A stretch of DNA of 64,000 bases, taken from positions 10,684,982 through 10,748,981 of the forward strand of contig NC_045134.1 in the NCBI RefSeq assembly GCF_007655135.1. Direction: 5' to 3'. A program made the position numbers and the translations under genes. Below, piece by piece: positions 12,136 to 24,248 of the stretch. The DNA is from Punica granatum. Its lineage: Eukaryota > Streptophyta > Magnoliopsida > Myrtales > Lythraceae. Within the stretch, counting starts at the first letter, position 1. Each line of letters starts with the position of its first letter. The notes beneath the pieces were generated by a model that had not been told where the DNA came from, ran no database searches, and worked only from the letters and a program-made list of their open reading frames with translations.

Positions 12136-13550
12136 TATAAAAATAGATATGCATGTGAACAGTCGACACCGCTTGTTGGTGCTGTATCGGTGGCAACATA
12201 TACAATAACAAGAGACTGACGATGCCCCAATTCATGTCTAAAGGGTCATAGTTCGGTTTCTTCGGCCTTTTTAAGAGAGGTTCAACTCGTAACCCAATAA
12301 ATAGTTCAAATAGTAGTTTGTGTCGCATGAACATGCATGGTAGTTGTATTTGTCGTGTCATCAGCCCATGTGATTTTTTACGTATTATATGCATTACGCT
12401 AAAGTCAAATCAGTATAATATATATAATAATGAACATATTTATAAATGTTTTTGTTTGATAATGGTTGATTCATCTTATTTGTATTAATTTAATCAATGT
12501 ACTGGCATAGATGTCAAAGGAATATTATCGAGGGTTATAGAACAGACAAATTAATAATTGACGTCGCTACATGACATGCATTGGCATGTTTGCAAAGGTA
12601 CGCTTCTACCTGTAGGGAATTGGGACGTTGAAAGAGATTTTATTAATCATCAATTAGCTGTAAGCTTTTGTTATTTGTTAATGATATCCACTTGTCGAGT
12701 TTCAGATCGAGAGACAAACAAATTACTAAGACCAACATTTAGGCACGTACATCCATAGATAAATATATCACGGATTACCTCGAAAAGGATTCTCTTTATT
12801 GAGATTTATCTTATCCCTTTATTTTTATTTTTTCAATTATATCGACCTATTTTTATATTCCTTTGTTGTTACCCAAAAAAAAAATTCCGATGATAACCTC
12901 ATCATCCATTTAGCAAAAGAGCACATCTACTTATCTTTCGGCCCATCAATCTCTGTTACATATGGAACAATTAAGGGACTCGACATCCCCTTGATATCGA
13001 AATCACATAGACCGCTTTAGCTGAACTCCCTCACCGCGTGCAATAGATATGGCCGATGCTGAGGCACAAAAATTAGCTTTAGCCGAAGCGAGTGAGTAAC
13101 ATGATGCCTAAAAGGGCATTGTGACCATAGAATTATTCTGCCGTATCAAGTCAAATGGTACATACTAAAAGTGTGTCACCCAAAACATGCCCACGCCGAT
13201 GCGCCTAGGTCGGAATACAAATTTATCCTTCAACGATTGTACCGCCATATATCGTGAAGTTACAATTCAGTTGTTGAATTATATCTTCTGGTTGGGTGGG
13301 TTCGAGATGTCGAATATCGTTAGCATTGCGTACTTAAAAAATAAGACTTACGATTAGTTGGGTAAAGGGTCTTGTTTGATGGTTTAATTATGTGATTAAA
13401 ATATATAAAAGGAAAAGGAGTGGGGCCATAGTGTTCACATGTAAGTTTTCTCTATTTATCTTGTTCCGGGGAAGCTTTTGCTAGGGGCATCCATCCGCAA
13501 TTCGAATACAACAAATTAAAAACTTAAATTAATATAAAAAAGGATATAAT
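12136..13550. other. Intergenic DNA, no gene seen
   Basis: Only short random ORFs (under 100 codons) without recognisable domains or plausible codon use. Confidence 0.5.
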
Positions 13551-13708
13551 CCAGTGACGCGCGCTCTAATCTATTAATCTAGAGATCGTGAGTTGGATAC
13601 CTAGTGAGATTATCTATTCGATATTAGTTATATCCCTTTATTAGTTATTTAGGATTTCTCTATCATTATATTAGGTTTTTGATCTTCTTTGTAATAGAAA
13701 AAAAATTT
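13551..13708 (+). mobile_element. tRNA-related SINE, copy 3
   Basis: A degenerate tRNA-like head (GACGCGCGCTCTAA, GTGAGTTGGATACC) is followed by the shared body TCCCTTTATTAGTTATTTAGG and the end TTTGTAATAG plus an A-run. It is more diverged in the head than copies 1 and 2. Confidence 0.6.
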
Positions 13709-15526
13709 AATTGTATTAATAATTTTTCATAATATAAAATTACTGCATTTCAACCCTATAGGCAGAAGCAGAACATAAGTTAAGACAAAGCTATCGTACT
13801 TTTTGGCATTATGTTTTTCATTAGAAAAAGAATAAGTGAATACACAATGTGTACGATTAATTTATGAAATCTATACAAATTTTTGAAGATAATTTCTCCT
13901 TGTAAAAATTGCAAAGTATTTTCAGGAACATCATGGACATTTCCATGCTACCGCCGTCCTCCACCGTGTAATTTGCCGCTTCCACCCGCCAAACTGCCCC
14001 TCCTGGCACAGTCCCGAGCCTCCGGCGCTTGGCCCCGCCGGTATTATCCATAGCGGCATTTGTCAGGCCCATAGTTAATTTAATCTTCTTTTTATCTTCT
14101 CTTAATACTTAAATTTTTTTTTTGGCAATTCGGCCGTACATCCTACCTCTACTTTAGCCACTGTTAGTCTGTCATTTCGTTTGAATTTTTATCTTTCTAT
14201 TTTTCTCTTTTGAGATCTACAATATCATTATGTACACAAAATTTCAATATTTCTACATATCTTTTGTAAGTGATGATTTTGATTAATACCTGTGAAAAGG
14301 AGTTTCACCCAGGCACTACATAGGCACTAAAATAATGTACTTTTACAAAGAAAAAAATTTACTTTGGAATAAAAAGAAATTATGCATTTTGCTTCATTTA
14401 TGCAGTACCACTCATTTATTATTCATGTAAATCACTGCGACGAGTTTAAATTACGGTACCCAACTTACAAGGTTAGAGACAAAGATACCATCAGATGGAG
14501 CTTATGATCCATTGTTGCTCCGAAATATTTTTTGCAAGCGTATAAATATGAAATAATAAACAATAACTCTAATATATACATACATATATATATATATATG
14601 TACGTATCTATGCATGTGATCCTACTATATTAGGGGGAGAAGAAGTGCATGCACACTCACATTACAGTAGTTCCGAAAAGGACTAGTGATCATCTTGCAC
14701 AAGTCATAATCTAATTGCACATATATTATGCCCCCAATTATTTTATCCTCCATGAACACGACACAACCTCTTGCGTGTATATTAAATATTTCTCATTATA
14801 TTTTCTATATACAATACCCCCAAAATTCGCCTCCACCATCAACCCTCAATCTCAATTAATTACAGTCTAACTGGTCAGCTTTAGCCCCAATCAAGCATAT
14901 TCCACCAATTAGCTAGCTAGACTTAATTCAGGGAAACAAAGGAAATCACCAGAAGAGATTAGTGCTTATCTTTGTGACTTAATTAGCTGGTCATTTTTCT
15001 TGAAATAGACAATGAAGCAAAGTGAATTAGGGAAAAAAAGAGGAGAAAATCTTAAATGATTCTTCGCGATTTGTTTCAGTGAAAAATGGAGAAAAATGAT
15101 CAAGAGTACTATTCCCGGAACACTTATAGTTAATTGATGCAAATAGAATATACCGTCTTCGGTTCAGGCAAAGAGATTTTCTATGTAGTCCTGGGAATGA
15201 CTCTCCTTCCATCCAAACAAGTCATTAGAGTTTCCTACGAGTAACATGGGACAAAGAATCAATAGAATTATTACGATCAGTAATGAACTTGTAACTTTAG
15301 TTGTGATTATCTCATAAAATGTGTCGAAAAAGGATCATCTAATTAACTACAACTCGTTGTGTATCCGTATTTCAAGTATATTTGTATTCCTATGTATAGC
15401 TCAAACAAGGTTTTTATATACCAAGACCATTTCGATTTGCTACCATCTGTACATACCGCACAAACAACTTACCTGATTAATTTCGGTACCAAATTAAGAT
15501 TGCAAAGAATAAACAGCGAGCACAAA
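13709..15526. other. Intergenic DNA upstream of the intact peroxidase
   Basis: No gene is supported. A short GC-richer patch (13930-14060) gives a small minus-strand ORF without recognisable homology. A TA microsatellite lies at 14579-14600. Confidence 0.5.
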
Positions 15527-15842
15527 ATTGCTGCAAGATTGGGCTGGTATGATATGCCGATTCACTTTTCCGTAACTTTCCATCACTTCATAGCATACGC
15601 GCCCTTTAGTTTTCCAGAATGTTGCCAGTGTTATATTCATGATGCGAAACCGGATTAATCACATGTGCAGTAGTGATGATCTGGAATAACACGTCCGAGC
15701 GCTCGGATAGGACATTTCTCCCATGTATAGTTTGCATTAGAATATCTTTGCATTCCCAATATTTAAATATGTACATTATACACACGCCTTCTATAAATAG
15801 ATTGGCTAACGGGACAAGAGGAATAAGAAGAAGAGAGCAGCC
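15527..15842 (+). promoter_or_regulatory. Promoter of intact peroxidase P1, conserved across the array
   Basis: A TATA box (TATAAATA) sits at 15792-15799, 44 bp before the start codon. The region 15527-15842 aligns block by block with the upstream regions of P2-P9 (shared TTATATTCATGAT, TGGAATAACACG, TAGGACATTT and CTATAAATAGAT). In the array copies the TATA box is about 80-100 bp before the ATG because of a longer 5' leader with a GAA repeat. The conservation reflects shared descent; the binding sites cannot be named from sequence. Confidence 0.7.
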
Positions 15843-17620
15843 ATGGAAGCTTGCAGAGCTCTGTCCTTTATTCTTGCTGTCAGCTTCCTCCTGACGGGCC
15901 CTGCCTCTGCTCAGCAGCTGAGGACTAACTTCTACCGGAACACTTGCCCCAATGTCGAGTCTTTGGTCCGATCTGCAGTCACCAAGAAGTTCCAGCAGAC
16001 TTTCGTCACTGCCCCAGCGACCCTCCGCCTCTTCTTCCATGACTGCTTCGTCAGGGTCGGTGAACTTTTCCGTCATCAACTTTCCTTTATGCTGCAGAAG
16101 AATTCGACGTTGTCCTCCTGCTGGTGTCTTGCCCGTTTCCAAATTATACACCCTCAAAACATCCCTTAGTTCGAGTCCTTAAACTCCAACGAATCTGCTT
16201 TCCTGTTTTCATTTTGGAAACGATTATTCCACAAAGTATTCAACCTTTCCATTTGTCTGTTTTCGAGGAAGTTGTTCAGTGTTCTCAAAAATCTCGATTT
16301 GAAAGAACAGTCATTTCTCAGGAAATGGAATTTCTGTCCTTGTCTCACGGGAAGAACAGCAATTTTGAAGTTTGTCAGCTTTCCAAATGATTGAAATCAG
16401 TTTTCCGAAAAAATACGAAAGCAGCACTAGGCCCATGAGAAATTCGTGTTTGATTGCTTTTTTGATGTTATCTTCGTTTACTTTTCCATAAAATGAAAGC
16501 TGACACAAAATTGATCGAAAGAGGAACATGTGGACCAATTAATGCGATTTATCAACAGACTATTCCTTTCTTTTCGAGTCTCTGTAGGGATGTGATGCAT
16601 CGGTGTTGCTCGCATCACCCAATAACAATGCCGAGAAGGACCACCCCGATGACCTGTCACTTGCAGGAGACGGGTTTGACACAGTAATCAAAGCCAAGGC
16701 AGCAGTCGACAGCAACCCTCGGTGCCGAAACAAAGTCTCCTGCGCTGACATCCTTGCCCTGGCAACTAGAGAAGTCGTGTCCCTCGTAAGTCTCTAAAAT
16801 GTTAACTCCAGTGGAGGTTCGAACTGATCATTGCAGTTAAACTTATCTGAAAGCTTTGAAATTGTTCTGATATTGCAGACGGGGGGCCCATTTTACTCGG
16901 TGGAGTTGGGAAGGCGGGATGGGAGGATATCGACGAAAGCCAGTGTCCAGCATAGCCTACCCCAGCCCTCTTTCAACCTTGTCCAGCTCAACGCCATCTT
17001 CGCCAAACATGGTCTTTCCCAAACCGACATGATGGCGCTATCAGGTACATAGAAAATCAAGGATGCATCATAGCATATGAAGTAAAGGAGTGTTTGTACA
17101 ATTGGTCTTATCATCAATGTACGTATAAATATCAATGCATAAAATGTTCGAATAATATGTCAGAAGACGTCGCTAATCCTAGCATTCTCCTGCTACAACT
17201 TTCCATTATGTAGGGGGGCATACTCTCGGGTTTTCTCACTGCAGCAAGTTCTCTAAAAGGATCTACAACTTCAACCGGACGCACCCGATCGATCCGACCC
17301 TCAATCCCTCATACGCAAGGCAGTTGAGGCAGTCGTGCCCCAGAAATGTGGACCCCAGGATAGCGATCAACATGGACCCCATGACGCCTCGGACCTTTGA
17401 CAATACCTACTTCAAGAACCTTCAAAATGGGATGGGACTTTTCAGCTCCGACCAGGTGCTCTTCACGGACACAAAGTCCAGGTCCACCGTGAACTTCTTC
17501 GCTTCAAACAACAACGCCTTTAGAGAGGCCTTCAAGACTGCCATGACCAAGCTTGGCAGGGTTGGGGTCTTGACTGGTCGCAAGGGGGAGATTCGAATCG
17601 ACTGTAGCCGTCCAAACTAG
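15843..17620 (+). CDS. Class III peroxidase P1, intact, four exons
   Basis: Exons 15843-16055, 16588-16785, 16879-17044 and 17214-17620 join in frame to a 327-residue protein, the usual size for this secretory plant family (EC 1.11.1.7). A signal peptide spans about residues 1-23 (hydrophobic, ending GPASA) and the mature protein starts QQLR. The distal haem motif RLFFHDCFV contains Arg62, Phe65 and His66. The proximal motif [11 protein letters not shown] contains His195. All eight conserved cysteines are present (35, 68, 73, 117, 123, 202, one near 235, and 323), matching the four disulfides known for the family. The four-exon layout with these intron positions is typical. It oxidises phenolic substrates with hydrogen peroxide in the wall or apoplast. 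It resembles the Arabidopsis PRX16/45/73 group, but the exact orthologue is uncertain. A polyadenylation signal AATAAA lies at 17774. Confidence 0.95.
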
Positions 17621-18302
17621 ATAAGGAGAAGTCTATGAAGTCAAAATAATTTCGGAACCGTAGAGCACTTTCTATAAGTCTATGGTTTTGGGATTTGTTT
17701 TAGTTCTGACGGTTACGAAACATTCCTTGTAATTTGCACCAATAAGGTTTCATCAATATTTTGATCACCCCATAATAAAAACAAAGTGAAGCTCTGGATG
17801 AGTTGCTTTGACATGTCTTCAGACAATTGCAGCACGATTATTATGTGCTCTGATATTGCCGAGCAATGATAAGGAGATCGATATGCTTCCTAACGATGTC
17901 ACTAAGTAATACGGCAATATGCATCTCGAACACCAAACATTGCATAATTATTTGAGCAAATGGTGGTTTAGGCTGAGCCAGAAAAGGGGGGAAAATAATG
18001 ATGAAGATTTGATATAGATAGTATAGCAAAACCAGAAGTTAGCTAATAATGGAGATAATACAGAAACTCTACTTCCAAAATTCCCAAAAATTCTGCATTT
18101 TCTGTTCGGCCCATATCGGGTCAGGCCAAATTCGGAATTTTTGGTTCGGGCCATTTCGGATCAGGCCCTAGGCGTTTAATGAGTCCTCTGAGCCCGCCTA
18201 GAGCACGGTCAAGCCGAATTCAGGGTCTCGAACTCTTAACTTTATGGGCCTAAATCATTTTCCAGGCACACAAGCTCTCGAGCCCGACAGCCCGTCAGGC
18301 CC
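17621..18302. other. 3' flank of P1 and P1-NFU spacer
   Basis: The first 270 bp resemble the inter-copy 3' flank in the array (shared TAATTTGCA, AAGCTCTGGAT, GACAAGGAGATCGATATGC-like text). From 18100 to 18170 a GGCC-rich phrase (TTCGGCCCAT...TCAGGCC) occurs twice about 40 bp apart. No gene was seen. Confidence 0.55.
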
Positions 18303-18475
18303 AAATCAGTTGTTCATGATCTGCAGTAAGTGCCAACGTGGCCTACCAGAGACTTGAGATTATATTGCTATCCATAACTATTGAAGGGTTCAAATATCTT
18401 GTGGCAGATTTTCAGTTATCATCATCACCACCAAATTCTCAGTGTTCTTCTGCTTCTTGTACAGCTGCAACAACC
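18303..18475 (+). repeat. 173-bp segment also present at the far end of the array
   Basis: This segment upstream of the NFU gene has a close copy at 53681-53853, of the same length and orientation. Both contain CTGCAGTAAGTGCCAAC, CTACCAGAGACTTGAGATT and TTGAAGGGTTCAAATATC. It ties the array to the P1-NFU locus. Confidence 0.88.
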
Positions 18476-18644
18476 GGGAAACATTTTTCAGACAACAGAG
18501 ATACAAGTAAGACACCATTTGTCGCTATTCAGCTGCCCATGTTCTTGTGATTGGTGGGGCAGTTCCAGTTTCTTGATTCCATGGCTTTGTTCTTCAAGTT
18601 CAATTGATCTTGGAAAGAAAAGAAAGGAAAGAAAAACGGCAGAA

Positions 18645-20066
18645 ATGGGTATGTTCTCTGCCCAAACCCATGGGCTCAAATTCACCGCAACTTCATCGAT
18701 ATCGACATCTGAAATGGCGTGCCAGCCACCCCTGCACAAGGTAACAGAGAACAGTTTTTTTTTTTTCTCCTTAGTTCTTGTTCCATTTGTGTCCTCGTGC
18801 CGTGCTTCTTTAAGTTGTACTGTTGGGAAAATAATGTTTATGGTTTGTTGCGGGCGATGCTTACTTTTTCTCATATGTTAGAGAGTGATTGTAGATTCGA
18901 GAGGTGTTTCTTCAAGACAGAGCTCTTTCCTCGGGGGTCAATTTCGAAGGCAGCTCCTTTTGGGATATGATAACGTGAGCAATTCCCGGAGGCATCGGGC
19001 AGGTAATTGCTTCATTCAGAATTCATTCTCCCCAATGTTTTAGCAGTGTCTACTTGTCTACCTCTCTGCACCTTTCGATTGTTACAACATGTTAAAGCCT
19101 AACATACACACTGATTATTATCTGGGGTTTGCCATGATGATAAAACACCTGCTCGGTTTACTTTCGGATGCTGTGATTTGGTTGATTGTAATATTGCGGC
19201 AGATGGCTTATGGCATTGTTCTTGAATGTGCTAGGGGTTTTATTCTCGCCAAGCTGCGTGCTCCCACTAACTGAAGAGAATGTGGAAAAGGTTCTGCACG
19301 AGGTGAGGCCGGGCTTGATGGCGGACGGGGGAAACGTGGCACTCCATGAGATAGACGGCCTTATCGTGGTGCTGAAGCTCCAGGGAGCGTGCGGGTCGTG
19401 CCCAAGCTCCACGATGACCCTGAAAATGGGAATTGAAACTCGGCTTCGGGATAAAATACCTGAAATCATGGCTGTAGAGCAGATCGTGGACACTGAAACT
19501 GGGTTAGAGCTGAATGAAGAGAACATTGAAAAGGTAAGCACAAAAAAAAAAAAGACATGTCTTAAGTCTCTCCCATTCAATATGATCGGTTCTTGGCATA
19601 CATTTGGCACATTCCAGCCACGAAATCGTTCACGAGAAGCAGTAGCTCAACATTTACCGGGTCGTGGTTTTGGTTTTGAGCACTTTAAGAATCCCCTGCT
19701 TCTGTGTACTAATTATATCGGTTTTAGATCCCATTGATTCTAAGTTCTGTCAACGAATAGTGTAAGTTTCTACGAAAATCAATTGTCAGAGATGGAATCA
19801 TCTTTCAGTGATGGGTTTGTAGAAAATAATAGTTCATTTTTGCTGAGGTTGCAAGTACGTTTATGGCATTTCAGGTTCTTTCCGAGATACGACCATATCT
19901 TGCAGGCACGGGAGGGGGAGTGCTCGAGCTGGTTCAGATCGATGATTACGTCATCAAGGTTAGATTGAGTGGCCCTGCAGCAGGGGTTATGACAGTTCGT
20001 GTCGCTCTCACACAGAAACTGAGGGAAAAGATTCCTGCCATCGCCGCTGTTCAGTTGATAGATTAA
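18645..20066 (+). CDS. NFU: NFU-type iron-sulfur cluster scaffold (plastid type)
   Basis: Proposed exons 18645-18740, 18921-19002, 19235-19533 and 19875-20066 keep one frame and give 222 residues. The first two encode a Ser/Arg-rich leader typical of a plastid transit peptide. The conserved part starts at [14 protein letters not shown] and holds the NifU C-terminal-like domain with the cluster-binding CxxC in [10 protein letters not shown]. After the intron comes a second, degenerate NFU repeat ([31 protein letters not shown]) ending AAVQLID. This two-repeat structure is known for plant chloroplast NFU1-3, which build 4Fe-4S clusters and pass them to photosystem I and other plastid proteins. 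The sequence looks closest to the NFU1/NFU3 pair. The start of exon 2 is the least certain boundary: AG at 18919-18920 was chosen because it keeps the frame. Confidence 0.88.
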
Positions 20067-20129
20067 CAAAACAATATCATTCTTTACATTCTGTATATGT
20101 ACATCTGGAAGATTTACGTAAGGGAGCAA

Positions 20130-20133
20130 CAAA

Positions 20134-20177
<44 letters not shown>
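20130..20177. repeat. Poly(A) followed by (AT)n microsatellite
   Basis: An A-run and then an AT dinucleotide run of about 14 units lie directly downstream of the NFU 3' end. Confidence 0.85.
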
Positions 20178-20178
<1 letters not shown>

Positions 20179-20197
20179 TTCCATGGGACTATTAATC

Positions 20198-20525
20198 CGG
20201 CGGGATATAAAAAGGGATGCCTAGACCGCTGAACCGGCGGGATATAAAAAGGGACGCCTAGACCGCTGATCCGGCGGGATATAAAATGGACGCTTAGACC
20301 GTTAATCCGGCGAGATACAAAAATGGACGCTTAGACCGCTGATCCGGCGGGATACAAAAAGGGACACTTAAACCGCTGATCCGACGGGATATAAAATGAA
20401 TGTTTAGACCGCTGATCCCGCGGGATACAAAAAGGGACGCCTACACCGGTGATCCGGTGGGATATGAAAAAGGACGTCTAGACCGGTGATCCGGCGGAAT
20501 ATAAAATGGACGCCTAGACTCTTAT
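20198..20525 (+). repeat. 37-bp minisatellite, about nine units
   Basis: The unit begins CCGGCGGGATATAAAAAGGG, continues with ACGCCTAGACCGCTGAT and is repeated about nine times with units of 36-37 bp. Variation is mostly at GGATATAAAA versus GGATACAAAA and in the middle ACGCC/ACGCT/ACACT. It starts within 150 bp of the NFU stop codon. Confidence 0.92.
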
Positions 20526-21376
20526 TGTCGGAGGAAAATGGGTAGCCCCCACTTATGAGAAATGAAATGAGGAATTTATGGATATGAGTGCAAGGTCACT
20601 GTACCGTCACAACTTTGTTGCGAGAAAATGCAATCCTATAGCTATATTGATTGATTGTACTGTATATTGTTTGTGTGATCTGATTGCTATAAATGTGATG
20701 ATTGTTGAGGTTGTCTGAAGGTATTCAGTGAAAGCCGTGTTATTGTTAGAGCTTGATGGAGTCAGTGTATGAGTGTTAAGTGGTGCTGAGTTAATGATTA
20801 ATTATAATATTATTATATGGTTATAAAGAAAATTGATTATTTAAGAATGAATTTAGTAGTTATTTGTATGTATTTTATAATATGCTTTGTCGGCAAATTA
20901 AATGACTGACTTGGGAATGCTAGTATTATCTATATGAACACTTGGTCGTTTAAAAATATATTTATTACTTCATATAGTTTTATTTTACTCTAGAATTTAG
21001 TACTCACTTAGATGCGCTCACACCTTACGTATATTTTTTCAGATGAGTTAGGAGCTAGACTAGCAACACAGAAGAATTTTTTGTACATCAAGATAAGCTT
21101 GGAGGACTAGGTAGGAACCTTAGTTATTGGATAAGTATTCTTTTTGTATAAAATGTATTGAAAATGTTACGATCTGAATATTTTGTTAGTTGGTTTAATG
21201 ATGTAGTTCTACTGGAATATATATATATATATATATATATCTGTGTGCGTGAGAGAGCTTGCTGGATTGGTGTGTTTTTGGAAGTTATGGAAAGCAGGTT
21301 TTTATGTTAATAGTTCATGTGATAATGGATATCGATGAAATTTAGGGAAAGTTCTGCCGAGATTTCGGGTCGTGAC
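20526..21376 (+). mobile_element. Possible LTR remnant
   Basis: The text has features seen in plant gypsy-type LTRs, and its end (TTTCGGGTCGTGACA, near 21376) resembles an LTR terminus. I found no partner LTR, primer site or coding domain. The minisatellite may belong to the same element. A TA microsatellite lies at 21220-21240. This is a weak call. Confidence 0.3.
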
Positions 21377-23340
21377 ACTCGACAGGGTCTTATTTGTCAC
21401 GTATTGATTCAGTGATTCGGCGATTATTCCCTCTAATTAAAGTCTCGGATCTGAGTCTTACAAATGGAAAAGATTCACAATCCGATGAGCTTTGACCTTA
21501 GTCGGATGAGATCTTATTCGAACCGAATTAGTAGAAATTCATTGTATTTTCAGATACTAGAGTTGACATATGGAGGAAAAAAAATACACCGTCTCACAAT
21601 TGTGAATCCGTGTCACGACTCAGAAAGAAGAAGAAGAGCAATTGCAGCAAACCAAAAAAAAAAAACTGCGTTCACCCAAAATCATGTTTCTCATTATACA
21701 ATATATATATATATATATATATATATTATTTCATTCGTCCAATAAAATAACAATAAACAATATACCAGATTACATCATTGTATCTTTATTAAAAAATAGA
21801 TATAGATATAGTTCATGAGCCATCTAAACAAAAATTTATGGTCTCTAATTAAAATAGGATCATCTACCTCTCTATATATAATAATATGATTACCTCAAGA
21901 TGATGGGGAGTCTTATGCATTCAAGATTACAACTTCGTAATTTCTAATCATGACAGTTGATGAAGAACCTTTTTTTCCCCTCAAATTTCCCTCCATATCC
22001 GAAACTATAGAGCCTATCATTCCAAAAGAACACTTTCATAGTTTCTGCTCAGGGTAAATGATGAACTTTCCTACTCAAATTTTCCGCCATGTAAAGACTG
22101 TAGAGCCAAAATTGGATTCTTTCTCTCGAAACGACACTCCATTAAGTCCTCAATAATCAAATTTAATCTATTATAAATATAATCATAATATGTAACTTAT
22201 AATTTTTCATAAGTTCAAGTCCTTTTGACTTCTAGAGGCAAGGTGATAGCACCATATTACGTCAATATCATGTCCTCCTTGGTGATGACTTGAAAAGTCT
22301 CGCAACTGAAGACATACTTCATCCTATGTGAAACATTCCTACTCGTCGCTTTGGCTTTTATTATTTTATATAGATATAGATTCTTGCTCTACTGTACAAC
22401 ATTTAGTCTTTGCTGGGAACTGGAAAGGTATATGAGATGAAATTGATCTTTCTCCAATTGCTTGGTGTCCCTTCTTATTGACAATTCTATAATAATAACC
22501 TCTGTCGTAATTACTCAAAGCTGCCTTGCTTTCCATCTATAATACATAATGTAAAGAAGAATTTGTACGTTAATTATGCTTTAAATTCTCTAATATAAAT
22601 AAGTAATTTTATTTTTTATAATATAATTCAACTTCTGTGTAAATTATTTTCTAGATATTAATTCATTTGTAAATAATTAATTCAATATATCAATATAATT
22701 AGTTAATCAATTCTTATTCATTATCTTATAAAATGATTCATATTACAAAATTTAAAATTTTTTTATACACCAAATAAATATAAATTTTTATAATAGAAGT
22801 TTATGCTCTAAAATATTTTAAACAGAAATTACATTTGTGTTTTATTGCACTTATTTATATTATAGCAATTTAAGTATAATATATATATATATATATATTT
22901 CCATCTATAATGTAATAATGATGGAATTTATATGCATTATCATTCGTTTTATTTTGTCTTTATCATTATACACAAACTATAACATTAATAATTTTTTAAT
23001 ATTACAGATAAGACGTTATTTGAATATTAATTGCAATTTTAATTATAATATTCGTAGGTATTTCTAAATGTTTAGAAGTTACATATCTATAAATATTATT
23101 GCATAGTAACATTGACCGAAAGAGATTCATTTTAGAAGAGTTTATTTCATAAAAAAGAATGAAAATAAAACTAAACAAACATGTTTGATTATAAATTGAA
23201 AATACTGCCTTATTCATTGGATGCGTTACTTGGTAAGAAAACATTTTGTCATAACTGTATTTTCCATATGTTAATTTTTTAACTTGATTTACATGTAATT
23301 TTTAATTTTTTGTTAAAGATACTAAATTTGAACTTATCAT
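21377..23340. other. AT-rich intergenic DNA, partly Helitron-like interior
   Basis: Very AT-rich with TA microsatellites at 21699-21726 and 22880-22900. The right part probably belongs to the Helitron-like element ending at 23423. No coding region was found. Confidence 0.5.
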
Positions 23341-23344
23341 AATT

Positions 23345-23423
23345 GTTTTTAAAAATATATTAGTACAAATATGAATAGAATAAATATGTGAAAATCTCAT
23401 ACATCGCACGGGTAGTAGGCTAG
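23345..23423 (+). mobile_element. Helitron-like 3' end, plus strand
   Basis: The end reads CATCGCACGGGTAGTAGG and then CTAG before a T, resembling plant non-autonomous Helitron termini (CGCACGGG arm and terminal CTAG/CTRR). It is the inverted counterpart of 24070-24146. The left stem arm is decayed in this copy. The 5' end was not found. Confidence 0.5.
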
Positions 23424-24069
23424 TGTCTCTTTTATGGAGCGATGGTGTCGTCATGCATATCACTGTGAAAAATAATAATAAAACAACATCGGAAAAGTCC
23501 ACAATTGACAAATGACATTGCCAAATAGGAGGGCTGCTAATGCCTTCCAGATGATAGTGAAGAAATGGACACCCCAACCAAGCTCCAATAATTTTTGAGT
23601 TATCCAGTCTATGTATGAGTTGCCTCGTCTGAACATGTGGGACACACTTACTAGGCAATCCCATGTCGGCAGCAGGGTTTGCCCAAGCATAAGTCCGGGG
23701 AGACTATTGCTTGAGGTTCATAAGGCATATAATATATGATGCCCGTAATAAATGAGGCCCCCAAGTTTCAATATTTTATTTACAATTATATATATGCACC
23801 CATATTAAATGAGACCCCTTATAATTTCCTTGGTTCCTAATAAATTTAATTCATTCTCTCTCATTTGCACTAATTAGTCAAGTCCTACCAAATTAATTTC
23901 ACACCATTAATTCCTATTTTTTTCTCTTTATCAATTTAAATATTTTGCATTTTCCCACAATCCCTCATTATTAATTCTCCGTTATCTCTATCAACTCTAT
24001 CCCAATATCTTTATTTTCACATTAATCCGCATCATTCAATTTACTCAGCTCTAGAGTCACCATTATATA

Positions 24070-24146
24070 CTAGCCTACTAACCCGGGCGATGCACGAGTG
24101 TTTTATTCTATTCAGATTTGTACTTGAATATTTTAAAAGATGAGCA
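24070..24146 (-). mobile_element. Helitron-like 3' end, minus strand
   Basis: On the minus strand this reads GAATAGAATAAAACACTCG, then TGCATCGCCCGGGTTAG and TAGGCTAG before a T. A short hairpin (CTCGTGC / GCCCGGG, imperfect) precedes the end. It faces the element ending at 23423, about 650 bp away. Confidence 0.5.
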
Positions 24147-24248
24147 TTATAATTGAAACATTTTCTTTTTGATAAAATCGTACACTACAAGAAATTTTAT
24201 ATGTAGTGACAAATTCTATTGCTAAGAAAGAAATTTATTACAAGAAAA

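Noticed and set aside
13857..14072. Small Gly/Arg-rich minus-strand ORF
   Set aside because: No recognisable domain and only a short GC-rich patch; it could be chance.
15606..16157. 183-codon minus-strand ORF over the P1 promoter and exon 1
   Set aside because: Antisense shadow of a GC-richer exon; similar shadows occur over each copy and carry no domain.
23345..24146. CRISPR-like or palindromic array between the Helitron-like ends
   Set aside because: No regularly spaced repeats are present, only one inverted pair.
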